A DNA stretch of 40,482 bases from an uncultured Bacteroidaceae bacterium (lineage in GTDB: Bacteria; Bacteroidota; Bacteroidia; Bacteroidales; Bacteroidaceae): the NCBI GenBank assembly GCA_905233465.1, contig CAJOEI010000016.1:1-40482 (forward strand), written 5' to 3'. Under the pieces are notes generated by a model. That model ran no database searches and had not been told where the DNA came from. It saw nothing but the letters and a program-made list of their open reading frames with translations. Every line of letters begins with the position of its first letter. Positions within the stretch are counted from its first letter, which is position 1. This document shows, piece by piece, positions 8,594-17,311 of the stretch. Both the position numbers and the translations under genes were made by a program.

Positions 8594-9823
8594 TTATCTA
8601 TTATAATGATATTTGTGAGGTACGGCGATGTTGCTGATGGCACGTGAGAGCAAGGCGAGTGCCAAAGGCAGTGTCGCGACAGAAAAAACTTGAGGCAACC
8701 AGTGCATTGTGACAATGAACATCGCCAAAACAACGGCTGCACAAGGGTAGTATATACTTGTCTCGCAGCGTCTTGCGGCATGTATGGCGAATGGCAGGCC
8801 CAGCAGTGCCAGTGGGTTGAAGACAACAATCTGCCAATTTGACGTGACACCAGGATGTTCGGAGCACAGAGCCATGAATGTCAGCAGCACACCTGCCAGC
8901 CCCTGCAACAGCAGCAACAGGGCATCGAAGCCCCACATCAAGCGGCCGCTGTGCCATTCCCACAGGCATAGTGCGAGGCAGAGCACAAGAAATGCATAGA
9001 ACAGCGGACGCGGTCCCACAGGGAATGAGGGAATCGTTGCAGCAGCAGCTGCCTGTATGACAGCATCCTCCTCAAGCAGCGTGCGCCGACAACGCACCAG
9101 TGGATGGGCCTCGCCCGAGGGTGTAACCACCGTGGCGCTGTCCATGTAGCGCATCATATAGAGTGGTGCAAACTGCTCGTCGCGTGTGCTTAGCAGCGTA
9201 TCCACGTTGGAACCCAGCAGCAGGTCGTTGCCTGTACCAGACCATTCTCTGCCATCGGCGTACTGGTGCAGGATGGTGCGGAAGGTGTTGCCGCTCGATG
9301 CAGGCGGATAGTCCACATGTCCGTCCACACATGCCTCGATGATGTCGCGTGACATCGTGGTGCAGTTGCGACGGAAGATGTTATATCTGTAAATGCGGTT
9401 CTTGAGCTGGACGTTCCATTGCAGTGTGTCGGCCAGCCGCTGAGCCTCGGCAGGTGTGAGATTCAGCTCCTGCTCATAGACGGCCGAGCCGCGCTCGACA
9501 TACGATTGCATAAAGAAACTCATGCCGCAGGGCAGCACCATGTAGTCGGTCTGTCCCAACACAAAATGCCATGTGAAGTGAGGCTGGTCGAAATTGAACG
9601 CGCCGTAGTTGTACACATTGTCAATGCCTTGTGCAGCGCTGTACACGCGTATCGCCGTGTGGCCATAGAGCTCGTAGGTGGCAGGCCCGGGCGTACATGT
9701 GAGGAGGCTTATGCGCAGCGTGGAGTCCACTCCGGCTGCCGCACATGTGGCACCGCAATCCTCGCACCTGACATGCGGCAGCGCAGTCAGGAGCATCGCT
9801 ATGAATAGCATGAGACGTCTCAT
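8594..9823 (-). CDS. DUF4105 (Lnb N-terminal) membrane protein
   Basis: A 409-residue protein starting at ATG 9823 (MRRLMLFIAMLL), chosen because it begins a signal peptide and follows a TACCTTTG promoter; the frame is open further upstream but carries no better start. After the signal peptide comes a DUF4105 domain (about 30-250) with the family motifs YELYGHTAIRV, YNYGAFNF, FVLGQTDYM and NCTTMSRD; the conserved His and Cys are those proposed as catalytic in related NlpC/P60-like folds. The C-terminal third has about five transmembrane helices. Its substrate is not known to me. Its stop codon (8594-8596) is in the same frame as the downstream PafA-like gene, 15 codons before that gene's first possible TTG. 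Confidence 0.85.
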   Translation of the reverse strand: MRRLMLFIAMLLTALPHVRCEDCGATCAAAGVDSTLRISLLTCTPGPATYELYGHTAIRVYSAAQGIDNVYNYGAFNFDQPHFTWHFVLGQTDYMVLPCGMSFFMQSYVERGSAVYEQELNLTPAEAQRLADTLQWNVQLKNRIYRYNIFRRNCTTMSRDIIEACVDGHVDYPPASSGNTFRTILHQYADGREWSGTGNDLLLGSNVDTLLSTRDEQFAPLYMMRYMDSATVVTPSGEAHPLVRCRRTLLEEDAVIQAAAAATIPSFPVGPRPLFYAFLVLCLALCLWEWHSGRLMWGFDALLLLLQGLAGVLLTFMALCSEHPGVTSNWQIVVFNPLALLGLPFAIHAARRCETSIYYPCAAVVLAMFIVTMHWLPQVFSVATLPLALALLSRAISNIAVPHKYHYNR

Positions 9824-9832
9824 AAACGGGCG

Positions 9833-9840
9833 CAAAGGTA
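9833..9840 (-). promoter_or_regulatory. -7 element for the DUF4105 gene
   Basis: On minus reads TACCTTTG, a perfect TAnnTTTG, with only 9 bases between it and the ATG at 9823. Transcription would start within a few bases of the start codon, predicting a nearly leaderless mRNA. Confidence 0.65.
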
Positions 9841-9956
9841 CGAAAAAGTTTAGAGTAATGCGTGTAATGGCCGAAGTTTTTGTGACGTAACATAAAAAAA
9901 GACTAAATACCTCATAAAAACTCACTCCTTTCATCTGCTGTCTCAAGGCTTTTCAC

Positions 9957-9964
9957 TATCTTTG
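9957..9964 (+). promoter_or_regulatory. -7 element for the coaX operon
   Basis: TATCTTTG, a perfect TAnnTTTG, followed by GCGCCCGATTT and the coaX ATG with only 10 bases between. This mirrors the divergent promoter at 9833-9840 in both motif and spacing. No clear -33 TTG is visible. Confidence 0.65.
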
Positions 9965-9974
9965 CGCCCGATTT

Positions 9975-10727
9975 ATGAATTTAATCATCGACGTTGGCAA
10001 CAGCCGGACAAAGTATGCCGCCTATCAGGGGCAGAACTTGCTGCGCACGCATTCCGAGGACGGGCACGCTCTTGGCGTCCTGCCCGGTTTTGTGGGAACA
10101 GACACCGTGGCAGCCGTCATGGTGTGTTCGGTGGTTGACCTCGACAGTGCCGCGTGCCGACATCTCGACGACCTCGGCTGTCAGCAGCTGTGGCTTGATG
10201 CCACGACGCCTGTGCCCTTGGAGAACTGCTACCACACCCCGCACACGCTGGGCCCCGACCGCTTGGCCGCGGCCGTGGGAGCATGGGCCTTGATGCCTGA
10301 TTGCAACTTGCTCGTCATCGATGCCGGCAGTTGTGTGACCTTCGACATCGTCACGTCGCAGGGACAATATCTGGGTGGCAACATCGCGCCGGGCATGCAT
10401 GCACGTTTCATGGCCATAGACCGCTTCTTCCCGCGACTGCCGCTTGTGGAGGCAGAGGGCGCGCTGCCCGAGGTGGGCTATGACACCGAGACTGCCATTC
10501 GTGCGGGTGTGGTGCAGGGCTTGCGACGTGAGATTGAGGGCTACATCCGTCACATGGGTGAGCTCTATCCTGGCTTAGAAACCTTCATCACCGGTGGCGA
10601 CGAGCTTGGCTTGGACATCCACGATGGTGAACATGTGCACGTCGTGCCTGACATCGTCAGCCGTGGGCTCAACGTCATCCTCAGTTACAACCTCGGCCTT
10701 ATGGCTCAGACACAGACAACAACCTAA
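9975..10727 (+). CDS. coaX: Type III pantothenate kinase
   Basis: A 250-residue cytosolic enzyme that phosphorylates pantothenate, the first step of coenzyme A synthesis. ASKHA-fold motifs are visible: IDVGNSRTKYA at the N-terminus (D6 for phosphate/metal), GPDRLAAAVGA (93-103) with the catalytic Asp, IDAGSCVTFDIV (115-126), and GGNIAPGMHARFMA (134-147). The length is normal. It heads a plus-strand run with the barrel protein, lptC, the CorC-like gene and ppiD, a gene order I recognise from other Bacteroidetes. Its promoter is almost at the start codon. Confidence 0.95.
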   Translation: MNLIIDVGNSRTKYAAYQGQNLLRTHSEDGHALGVLPGFVGTDTVAAVMVCSVVDLDSAACRHLDDLGCQQLWLDATTPVPLENCYHTPHTLGPDRLAAAVGAWALMPDCNLLVIDAGSCVTFDIVTSQGQYLGGNIAPGMHARFMAIDRFFPRLPLVEAEGALPEVGYDTETAIRAGVVQGLRREIEGYIRHMGELYPGLETFITGGDELGLDIHDGEHVHVVPDIVSRGLNVILSYNLGLMAQTQTTT

Positions 10728-10745
10728 GCATTTACATCTGACAAG

Positions 10746-12071
10746 ATGAAGACATATAGATATCTCATAGTTATGATGCTCGCAGCCTCCGCAGCCATGC
10801 CTGTGGCGGCTCAGACCAGCGGCACCAACTCCTCGTACTCCCGTTTTGGCCTCGGCCTGCTGGCCGAACAGTCGCAGGGGGCCGGGCGCTCTATGGGCGG
10901 GGTGGGGCAGGCCCTGCGTGCGGGCAACCGTCTGAACACACTCAATCCTGCCAGCTATTCGTCGATAGACTCGCTGACATTCCTTTTTGATGTGGGTATG
11001 AGCCTGCAGCGCACGCGCATGTCGATAGGTCCTGACCACCAGAGTGCAAACAATACGTCGTTCGACTATGTTACGATGGGTTTCCGCCTTGGCCGCAATA
11101 TTGGTATGAGCCTTGGCTTCATGCCATATTCCAACATCGGCTACAGCTTCTCGCAGACCAGCAACGTGAGCCGCGATGCTGTCACAGGGCAGTCCATCGA
11201 CCAGACGTTGGCCTATGCAGGCAGTGGCGGCCTGCATGACTTCTTTGTCGGTGTGGGTTGGCGTCCGTTTGCCGGGCTGTCCATCGGCGGTAACTTCGGC
11301 TATGTCTGGGGCAACGTCACGCATCAGGTGACACAGTCCTTTGCAGAGAACGGTACGACCAACACCACGGCCTACAGCAGCCTGACATCCTATTACAACT
11401 CGTCGGTGAAAACTTGGAAAGGTGACGTGGCCCTGCAGTATCAGCAACTGCTCAACAGCAAAAACCGCATCACATTGGGCGCCACAGTGGGCATAGGACA
11501 CACCATTGGCAGCAAGGCTTCAATGCTGCGAACCTCGCTGAATGGTGACACCATCCGCCGCGAGACGCCCGATGCATTCCAGCTGCCTATGACCTACAGC
11601 GTCGGACTGGCGTGGGAGCACGCTGAGCGTCTGCTGGTTGCCGCTGATGTGATTTGGGAGCAATGGGCCAAATGCACCACGCCGCAGCTGCGCAACACAG
11701 GTGCAGACCTCGTCTACGAACCTGCCGAAGGTACCTATCGTAACCGCATGACCTACCGCTTCGGAGCGGAATATGTTCCGGCACGCTACGACCGCAGCTA
11801 CGTGCACCGCATCAACTATCGTATAGGAGCTGTCTATTCAACACCCTATCTGAACATCAATGGTCAGCAGGGACCGCGCGAATACGGCGTGACAGCTGGC
11901 GTGGGCCTGCCCATAACCAATAAAATCAATAGCCGTTCGTATGTCAACGTCGGCCTTGCATGGGCACACCGCCAGCCTTCGACCACAAACATGATAGCAG
12001 AGAACGTTTATCAGATCAATGTGGGCCTGACCTTCAACGAACGCTGGTTTGCCAAGTGGAAGTTTAGGTAA
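10746..12071 (+). CDS. Outer-membrane beta-barrel protein (unassigned)
   Basis: A 441-residue exported protein. The signal peptide (MKTYRYLIVMMLAASAAMPVAAQ) is cleaved before TSGTNSSYSRFGLG. The mature part alternates short hydrophobic strands with Gly/Asn/Ser turns, and ends in an aromatic-basic strand (VGLTFNERWFAKWKFR), all typical of an outer-membrane barrel. The opening YSRFGLGLL...GRSMGGVGQALR...NPASYSSID resembles the PorV/FadL-type opening of Bacteroidetes proteins. It lies 18 bp after coaX and 20 bp before lptC, so it may have a role in envelope assembly; the ligand is unknown. Confidence 0.8.
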   Translation: MKTYRYLIVMMLAASAAMPVAAQTSGTNSSYSRFGLGLLAEQSQGAGRSMGGVGQALRAGNRLNTLNPASYSSIDSLTFLFDVGMSLQRTRMSIGPDHQSANNTSFDYVTMGFRLGRNIGMSLGFMPYSNIGYSFSQTSNVSRDAVTGQSIDQTLAYAGSGGLHDFFVGVGWRPFAGLSIGGNFGYVWGNVTHQVTQSFAENGTTNTTAYSSLTSYYNSSVKTWKGDVALQYQQLLNSKNRITLGATVGIGHTIGSKASMLRTSLNGDTIRRETPDAFQLPMTYSVGLAWEHAERLLVAADVIWEQWAKCTTPQLRNTGADLVYEPAEGTYRNRMTYRFGAEYVPARYDRSYVHRINYRIGAVYSTPYLNINGQQGPREYGVTAGVGLPITNKINSRSYVNVGLAWAHRQPSTTNMIAENVYQINVGLTFNERWFAKWKFR

Positions 12072-12091
12072 TTTGTGAGATAAAGGCACGA

Positions 12092-12916
12092 ATGATGAGA
12101 GACTATAGTCGGGAGATTAGCTACGAGCGATGCGGCATTGTGTCAGCAGGTGCGTTGCACACTGCGGCCGGTGGCCGTAGCCTATTGCGTCGTCATGTAG
12201 GCTCCTTGCTTACTTGCATCATTCTTTTCTTCTCATTATTCTTCACTCTGTCCTGTTCCGGCAGCCACGAGCATGTGGCACCTGCCGTGTACGATAGCGA
12301 CTCGCTGCCGTTCATGACCGCCCACGGCATCAGCAATCTCATCTCGGACTCTGGAGTTATCAGCTACAAGATCGTTGCCGAGGACTGGTGCATCTACGAG
12401 GGTGAGCGTCCACGATGGACTTTCCTCAAAGGTCTGTTCCTCGAGAAGTTCGACACCACCTTCCATGTTGAGTGGCACGTGCAGTCGGATACGGCCTATT
12501 GCCACAACAACCGCACTTGGGAACTGCGTGGGCGCGTGGTGATGCTCAACCGCGACGGTACGCTGTTTCGCTCCGAGGAACTCTTTTGGGATATGCAGGA
12601 CCATCAGATGTGGTCCACGATGTTCATGAGTATCAAGAAGCCCGATTCCGACCAGATGCTTGAGGGCTACAACTTCCGTTCCGACGAGACAATGACGCAC
12701 TACCGCATCTACAATAGCAATGGTTTCACACCGATGGGAGACAACGGCCCGAGCACAGGTGCTGACAGCCAGTCGTCGCAGGCTGTGGCTGCCGACACTA
12801 CAGCCACGACACCCGCAAAGCGACCGTCGCAGGCCGATAGTCGACGCGGCTCAACGCAGCATAGTCAGGCCTCACCCGCCTATACACCTCAACCCATACC
12901 CAGCACCAACGAATGA
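12092..12916 (+). CDS. lptC: LptC-like LPS export protein (lipoprotein)
   Basis: A 274-residue protein carrying the LptC/OstA-like fold that hands lipopolysaccharide from the inner membrane to the periplasmic bridge. A hydrophobic segment ends in a lipobox (FTLSC, Cys 55) instead of the single-helix anchor of E. coli LptC. The beta-jellyroll region (about 75-205) contains GISNLISDSGVISYKI and DTAYCHNNRTWELRGRVVMLNRDG. The last about 60 residues are a Ser/Thr/Ala/Pro/Gln-rich tail absent from short LptC proteins. The N-terminus before the hydrophobic segment is unusually long; a later non-ATG start (TTG near residue 32) is possible. Its stop overlaps the start of the CorC-like gene (ATGA). Confidence 0.85.
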   Translation: MMRDYSREISYERCGIVSAGALHTAAGGRSLLRRHVGSLLTCIILFFSLFFTLSCSGSHEHVAPAVYDSDSLPFMTAHGISNLISDSGVISYKIVAEDWCIYEGERPRWTFLKGLFLEKFDTTFHVEWHVQSDTAYCHNNRTWELRGRVVMLNRDGTLFRSEELFWDMQDHQMWSTMFMSIKKPDSDQMLEGYNFRSDETMTHYRIYNSNGFTPMGDNGPSTGADSQSSQAVAADTTATTPAKRPSQADSRRGSTQHSQASPAYTPQPIPSTNE

Positions 12917-14187
12917 CACCACTCATCATAGAGATTATCATAGTCCTCGCGATTTCCGCTTTCTTCTCGGGAATGGAAATTGCATTTGTCTCGACAAATA
13001 AGTTGCGATTCGAGATGGAACGTGCCCAGAGCGGCATGGCCACACGTCTGGCGGCCGTATTCTTTGAGCATCCAAACAACTTCATTTCCACCATACTTGT
13101 TGGCAACAACATAGCGCTTGTCGTTTATGGCATACTCATTGCGCGGCTGCTCGACCCGTTGGTCATACAGCCGTGGGGCATCACCAACGAGTGGTTGGCG
13201 CTGTTTATCCAAACGGTGATCTCCACGCTCATCGTACTTGTCACGGGAGAGTTCCTGCCTAAGACACTATTCCGCCTGAACCCCAATAGGACGCTAACCT
13301 TCTTTGCGCCTTTGGCGTTCCTGTGCTATGTCATTCTCTTTCCCATCTCGAAGTTCACCAGCGGACTGGCCAAGTTGCTGTTGCGCATAGTGGGAGTGAA
13401 GGTCTCGCACGCCGCCACGGATCAGGCTTTCAGCCGTGTAGACCTTGACGACCTCATTCAGACATCCATTGACGGAGCCAACAATGACGAGGAGATACAG
13501 GACGAAGTCAAAATATTCCAGAATGCGCTGGAATTCGGCACATGCCGCGTGCGCGACTGCATTGTGCCGCGCACCGAGGTCGTGGCCGTGGATGTCAGCG
13601 AGCCTCTGGGTGTGCTCATGTCTCGTTTTGTAGAGAGCGGCTGCTCCAAGCTGATAGTCTACGACGGAGATGTGGATAACATCCTGGGATTCATACACTC
13701 ATCCGAGATGTTCCGCCTCAAGCCCGGCGATGCCTGGCGGCAGCACATCCGTGAAGTGCCCATTGTGCCAGAAACGATGACAGCGCAGAAGCTGATGCAG
13801 TTGTTGATGCAGCAGAAGAAGTCGCTGGCTGTGGTGGTGGACGAGTTTGGCGGCACCAGCGGTATCTGCACTCTTGAGGACCTCGTCGAGGAAATCTTTG
13901 GCGACATCGAGGACGAGCATGACCAGCAATCCTATACAGCTAAAAAACTGCCCAACGGCGAGTTTGAAATCTCAGCACGATTGGAGATAGAGAAGGCCAA
14001 CGACCTGCTCGACCTCGACCTGCCGGAGAGCGACGACTATATCACCGTAGGCGGCCTCATCTTGCACGAGGTGCAGCGCTTCCCAAAGCTCAATGAGGTG
14101 GTGCGCTTTGGCAACTACGAATTCAAGATTCTCAAGACCACCAGCACCAAAATAGAACTTGTTAGGCTGCATTTGCTGGAGCAATAA
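12913..14187 (+). CDS. CNNM/CorC-family membrane protein (GldE-like)
   Basis: A 424-residue inner-membrane protein. Order: DUF21/CNNM transmembrane domain (about 1-150, opening IIVLAISAFFSGMEIAFVSTNK), an acidic linker, a CBS pair (about 200-330, with VPRTEVVAVDVS and VVDEFGGTSGICTLEDLVEEIFGDIEDEHD), and a C-terminal CorC/HlyC domain (about 340-424). Family members export magnesium or cobalt; the Bacteroidetes branch includes GldE. Older annotation as hemolysin is misleading. It overlaps lptC by 4 bp, so it is made with it. I infer divalent-cation transport without knowing the ion. Confidence 0.88.
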   Translation: MTPLIIEIIIVLAISAFFSGMEIAFVSTNKLRFEMERAQSGMATRLAAVFFEHPNNFISTILVGNNIALVVYGILIARLLDPLVIQPWGITNEWLALFIQTVISTLIVLVTGEFLPKTLFRLNPNRTLTFFAPLAFLCYVILFPISKFTSGLAKLLLRIVGVKVSHAATDQAFSRVDLDDLIQTSIDGANNDEEIQDEVKIFQNALEFGTCRVRDCIVPRTEVVAVDVSEPLGVLMSRFVESGCSKLIVYDGDVDNILGFIHSSEMFRLKPGDAWRQHIREVPIVPETMTAQKLMQLLMQQKKSLAVVVDEFGGTSGICTLEDLVEEIFGDIEDEHDQQSYTAKKLPNGEFEISARLEIEKANDLLDLDLPESDDYITVGGLILHEVQRFPKLNEVVRFGNYEFKILKTTSTKIELVRLHLLEQ

Positions 14188-14273
14188 GCGGTCAAAATGC
14201 CGTTTTAGGCATAACTTTGAGGTCAAAACATCAAATTTCCGCTTAAACTCGTGGAGATTACACTAATTCTTTG

Positions 14274-14281
14274 TACCTTTG
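14274..14281 (+). promoter_or_regulatory. -7 element for ppiD
   Basis: TACCTTTG 94 bases before the ppiD ATG. Unlike the coaX promoter it leaves a real leader. The leader contains an imperfect stem-loop (about 14307-14336, with GAG/CTC and TCG/CGA pairs) and an A/T-rich stretch just before the start codon. Confidence 0.6.
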
Positions 14282-14375
14282 TGCGCTTTTTTGAGAAGCA
14301 ACACATCCGCGAGCTCGCTTCACAACGAGAACTCGGAACAAATAAGCGAAAAACATTAAATCTTTAAATATTAAA

Positions 14376-16544
14376 ATGGCAACATTACAGAAAATCAGAA
14401 GCAAAGGTGCACTCCTCATCCTTGTGGTGGGTTTGGCACTGTTCGCCTTCATCGCAGAGGAAGCTGTTCGCTCGCTCTCATCCTCGAAGGCCGAGAGTCA
14501 TCAACGTATCGGTGAAATCTATGGCAAGTCCATCAACGTGCAGGAGTACAGCAAGCTCGTTGACGAGCAGGCAAATGTGACAAAGATGCTCTACGGCATC
14601 GACAACCTCAACGAGGATCAGATGCAGCAGCTGCGTGATCAGGTGTGGAGCACATACGTGCAGAACACACTCATCGCACACGAGGCCGAGGAACTCGGAC
14701 TCACTGTGACAGACGCCGAGGTGCAGGATATCATCTCCAACGGCCGCAGCCAAATTCTCGCACAGACACCGTTCCGCAATGAGCAGGGTGCTTTCGACGT
14801 GCAGCAACTCAATAAGTTCCTCACTGACTACAACTCAATGAAGAACCAGCCTGGCCAGCCTGCTCAGGCCGTGGAATACTACAATAATCTCTATTCCTAC
14901 TGGCAGTTTGTCGAGAAGAACATCCGCGTTGAGGCTCTGGCCAACAAGTTCGAGAAGCTTCTCTACGGCACATTCATCGCCAACCCCGTGAGCATTCAGT
15001 ATGGCTTTGATGCCGCCAACGACGAGAAGACCATCATCTGTGCATCCGTTCCCTTCAACACCATGAAGGACGACGAGGTGACTGTTGACGAGGCAGCTAT
15101 GAATGCCAAGTACAACCAGCAGAAGGATCTCTTCCGCATCCTGCAGCCTACACGCGACATCAAGTACATCGATGTCGAGGTCAAGGCCAGCGCCGAGGAC
15201 CGTGCACAGACTGATGCCGAGATGGCCGAAGTGGCTGCTCAGCTCGAGGCCGAGGATGCCGACTATGCCAACATCGTTCGCAAGAGCGGCAGCAGCGTGA
15301 GCTATCAGCCCATTCCTGTGCGCAGCTCATATCTGCCCTATGACATCAACAACCGCATCGACTCCGTGGCTATTGGCACACAGCGTGGTCCGTACGTCCA
15401 TGCTGGCGACAACACCGTGAACATCATCCGCGTCAATGGCAAGTATCTCCTGCCTGACAGCATTCAGTTGCGTCAGATCGTGGTCGACGGTTCTGTCGAT
15501 GCCGCTGCAGCACAGAAGACAGCTGACAGCATCATCACCGCTCTCACAGCAGGTGCTCCTTTCGACACCATCGCTGCCAAGTACAACCAGAGTGGCGCAG
15601 AGATGTGGCTCACAAGCAGCCAGTATGAGGGTGCTTCTATCGAGGAGAACAGCCGTGCGCTCATCAACGCCATCAATGCTCAACAGGCTGGCACGACACA
15701 GAAGATTGTGCTTCCTAACAACAACATCGTCATCAACCGCGTCCTTGACCGTCGCGCCTTCGTGGATAAGTACGACGTCGTAGTGGTGAAGCGTCCTTAC
15801 GACTTCTCTGGCGAGACATTCAACAAGACATTTGACGCCTTCTCCCAGTTCGTGGCAAGCAACAAGACCATCGAGGACATCGAAGCCAATGCACTGCAGG
15901 CTGGATACAACGTCCAGAGCCAGACACTCGCTGCCAACGACCACCGCGTTGCAAACCTTGCCGGCACACGCGAGGCTTTCCGCTGGATCTTCAACGACGA
16001 CACTAAGGGCAAAGAAGTGTCTGATATCTACACCGTGGGCAACAACGACCATCTGCTTGTCGTCTGCCTCACTGGTCGCAATGATAGCGAGTACACACCA
16101 CTCACCACACAGGCAGTGAACGACTATGTCAAGGGTGAGTGCGTGCGCGACGCCAAGGCTGCTGCCATCCAGCAGAAGATGGAGAGTGCTGTCGACCTCG
16201 CAGCCGTGGGCCGCATCGCCGGAGCACAGCCCGTTGACACACTGCGCCGCATCAGCCTGGCTTCGCCCGTCTTCATCGCCAGCATCGGTGCCAGCGAATC
16301 CGCACTCAGCGGAGCCGTGAGCCGCGCTGCCAACGGTGAGTTCGTAAAGGGTGTGCGTGGCAACGCCGCCGTCTATGCCTTCAAGGTCATCGCCGAGAAC
16401 AAGGGCACAGCCAAGCTTGATGATGCAGCCAAGGAGCAGCAGAAGCAGAACATCATCCGTCAGGCCGGCAACGCCGCATCGCGCTATATCCAGGTGCTGC
16501 AGCAGAAGGCAGGCATCAAGGACAAGCGCTATCTCTTCTTCTGA
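14376..16544 (+). CDS. ppiD: Periplasmic SurA/PpiD-type peptidyl-prolyl isomerase
   Basis: A 722-residue membrane-anchored periplasmic chaperone. It has a short cytoplasmic N-terminus, one transmembrane helix (about 11-30, ALLILVVGLALFAFIAEEAV), a SurA_N-like helical chaperone region (about 40-230, with IGEIYGKSINVQEYSKLVDE), and a divergent parvulin region (from about 360, DSIQLRQIVVDGS). A further helical C-terminus follows. PpiD assists folding of proteins leaving the Sec channel. The parvulin core looks degenerate, so chaperone activity may matter more than isomerase activity. It has its own promoter with a 94-base leader, and a strong terminator follows. Confidence 0.87.
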   Translation: MATLQKIRSKGALLILVVGLALFAFIAEEAVRSLSSSKAESHQRIGEIYGKSINVQEYSKLVDEQANVTKMLYGIDNLNEDQMQQLRDQVWSTYVQNTLIAHEAEELGLTVTDAEVQDIISNGRSQILAQTPFRNEQGAFDVQQLNKFLTDYNSMKNQPGQPAQAVEYYNNLYSYWQFVEKNIRVEALANKFEKLLYGTFIANPVSIQYGFDAANDEKTIICASVPFNTMKDDEVTVDEAAMNAKYNQQKDLFRILQPTRDIKYIDVEVKASAEDRAQTDAEMAEVAAQLEAEDADYANIVRKSGSSVSYQPIPVRSSYLPYDINNRIDSVAIGTQRGPYVHAGDNTVNIIRVNGKYLLPDSIQLRQIVVDGSVDAAAAQKTADSIITALTAGAPFDTIAAKYNQSGAEMWLTSSQYEGASIEENSRALINAINAQQAGTTQKIVLPNNNIVINRVLDRRAFVDKYDVVVVKRPYDFSGETFNKTFDAFSQFVASNKTIEDIEANALQAGYNVQSQTLAANDHRVANLAGTREAFRWIFNDDTKGKEVSDIYTVGNNDHLLVVCLTGRNDSEYTPLTTQAVNDYVKGECVRDAKAAAIQQKMESAVDLAAVGRIAGAQPVDTLRRISLASPVFIASIGASESALSGAVSRAANGEFVKGVRGNAAVYAFKVIAENKGTAKLDDAAKEQQKQNIIRQAGNAASRYIQVLQQKAGIKDKRYLFF

Positions 16545-16554
16545 TATCATATAA

Positions 16555-16590
16555 TATAATAAGGTACGCGCGCGTGCGTACCTTATTATA
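16555..16590 (+). terminator. Strong hairpin terminator after ppiD
   Basis: Perfect 15-bp inverted repeat TATAATAAGGTACGC (16555-16569) and GCGTACCTTATTATA (16576-16590) with a 6-base loop GCGCGT. The 3' arm ends U-rich. It separates the envelope operon from the NTF2-like gene. Confidence 0.85.
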
Positions 16591-16624
16591 TTCATTTACC
16601 TGAAAACTTAATTAGCAGATACAA

Positions 16625-17251
16625 ATGGAAACTAAAATCATCCTTAAGCGCCCCGTGCACGTGAGCCACGAGGCACGCCTCGAGAAAGAGGCCGTTCGCC
16701 GTCTATTGACTTTTGAGCGTTTCTGCCGCGACAACGCTCTGTGGGATGAGATGCGTACGTGCTACGACCAGGGTGCCGAGGTACACAGCTCGTGGTACCG
16801 CGGCTCGGCCGAAGGATACATCGAAGCCCTGTCCAAGCGTCCCGAACGCGCTCCGCACCACATACATTGCATCCTCGTGTGGGTGCATGGCAACCGTGCC
16901 GTGGCAATGATGGAGACCACACTGCAGCAGCGCACCGAGCTCGATGGAGTGCCCATTGACCTGGCTGCTGATGCCCAGATGCTCTACCGCCTCGTGCGCA
17001 TCAACGGCGAATGGTATGTCAAGGAGTGGATGACCATCTACGAGCAGGACAACATCATCGCTGCTGTGCCCAATGCTGTGCTCAACATTGATCCCGCTGA
17101 GCTTGCATCATATCGTCCTTCCTGCTGCGCACTGTCCTACCTGCAGAAGAAACGTGGCAAGAAGTTCTATGACGACCTGCCAGGCCACGACCGTCCTGAG
17201 ACAGTGGCTCAGGCCTATGCCGAGGCCGACCGCTGGCTGCGGGGCCTATGA
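16625..17251 (+). CDS. NTF2/SnoaL-like domain protein
   Basis: A 208-residue soluble protein with no signal peptide. The region from about 24 to 145 reads as a SnoaL-like alpha+beta barrel: an N-terminal helix (EKEAVRRLLTFERFCRDNALWDEMRTCY), then DQGAEVHSSWYRGSAEGYIEALSKR, then strands ending in INGEWYVKEWMTIYEQD. The family includes small-molecule isomerases, hydrolases and non-enzymatic binders, and no specific substrate can be read. Residues after about 160 are a helical extension (QKKRGKKFYDDLPGHDRPETVAQAYAEADRWL). It stands alone between the ppiD terminator and a 406-bp intergenic region containing a dyad array. Confidence 0.75.
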   Translation: METKIILKRPVHVSHEARLEKEAVRRLLTFERFCRDNALWDEMRTCYDQGAEVHSSWYRGSAEGYIEALSKRPERAPHHIHCILVWVHGNRAVAMMETTLQQRTELDGVPIDLAADAQMLYRLVRINGEWYVKEWMTIYEQDNIIAAVPNAVLNIDPAELASYRPSCCALSYLQKKRGKKFYDDLPGHDRPETVAQAYAEADRWLRGL

Positions 17252-17311
17252 CTTAGACCTTGTGTAATAGTCTGAAGTTCAATACTTATTTCCCCAAAAT
17301 AGTTGGTGAAA

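Noticed and set aside
10575..11501. 308-codon open frame opposite coaX and the barrel gene
   Set aside because: Antisense across two well-supported genes; His/Cys-rich composition without any motif.
14185..14245. Possible stem TAAGCGG / CCGCTTA after the CorC-like gene
   Set aside because: The arms are only 7 bp and 47 bases apart with no T tract; could be chance, so not listed as a terminator.
15327..16595. 422-codon open frame opposite ppiD
   Set aside because: Shadow of strongly biased sense codons; it crosses the ppiD terminator and has no recognisable domain.
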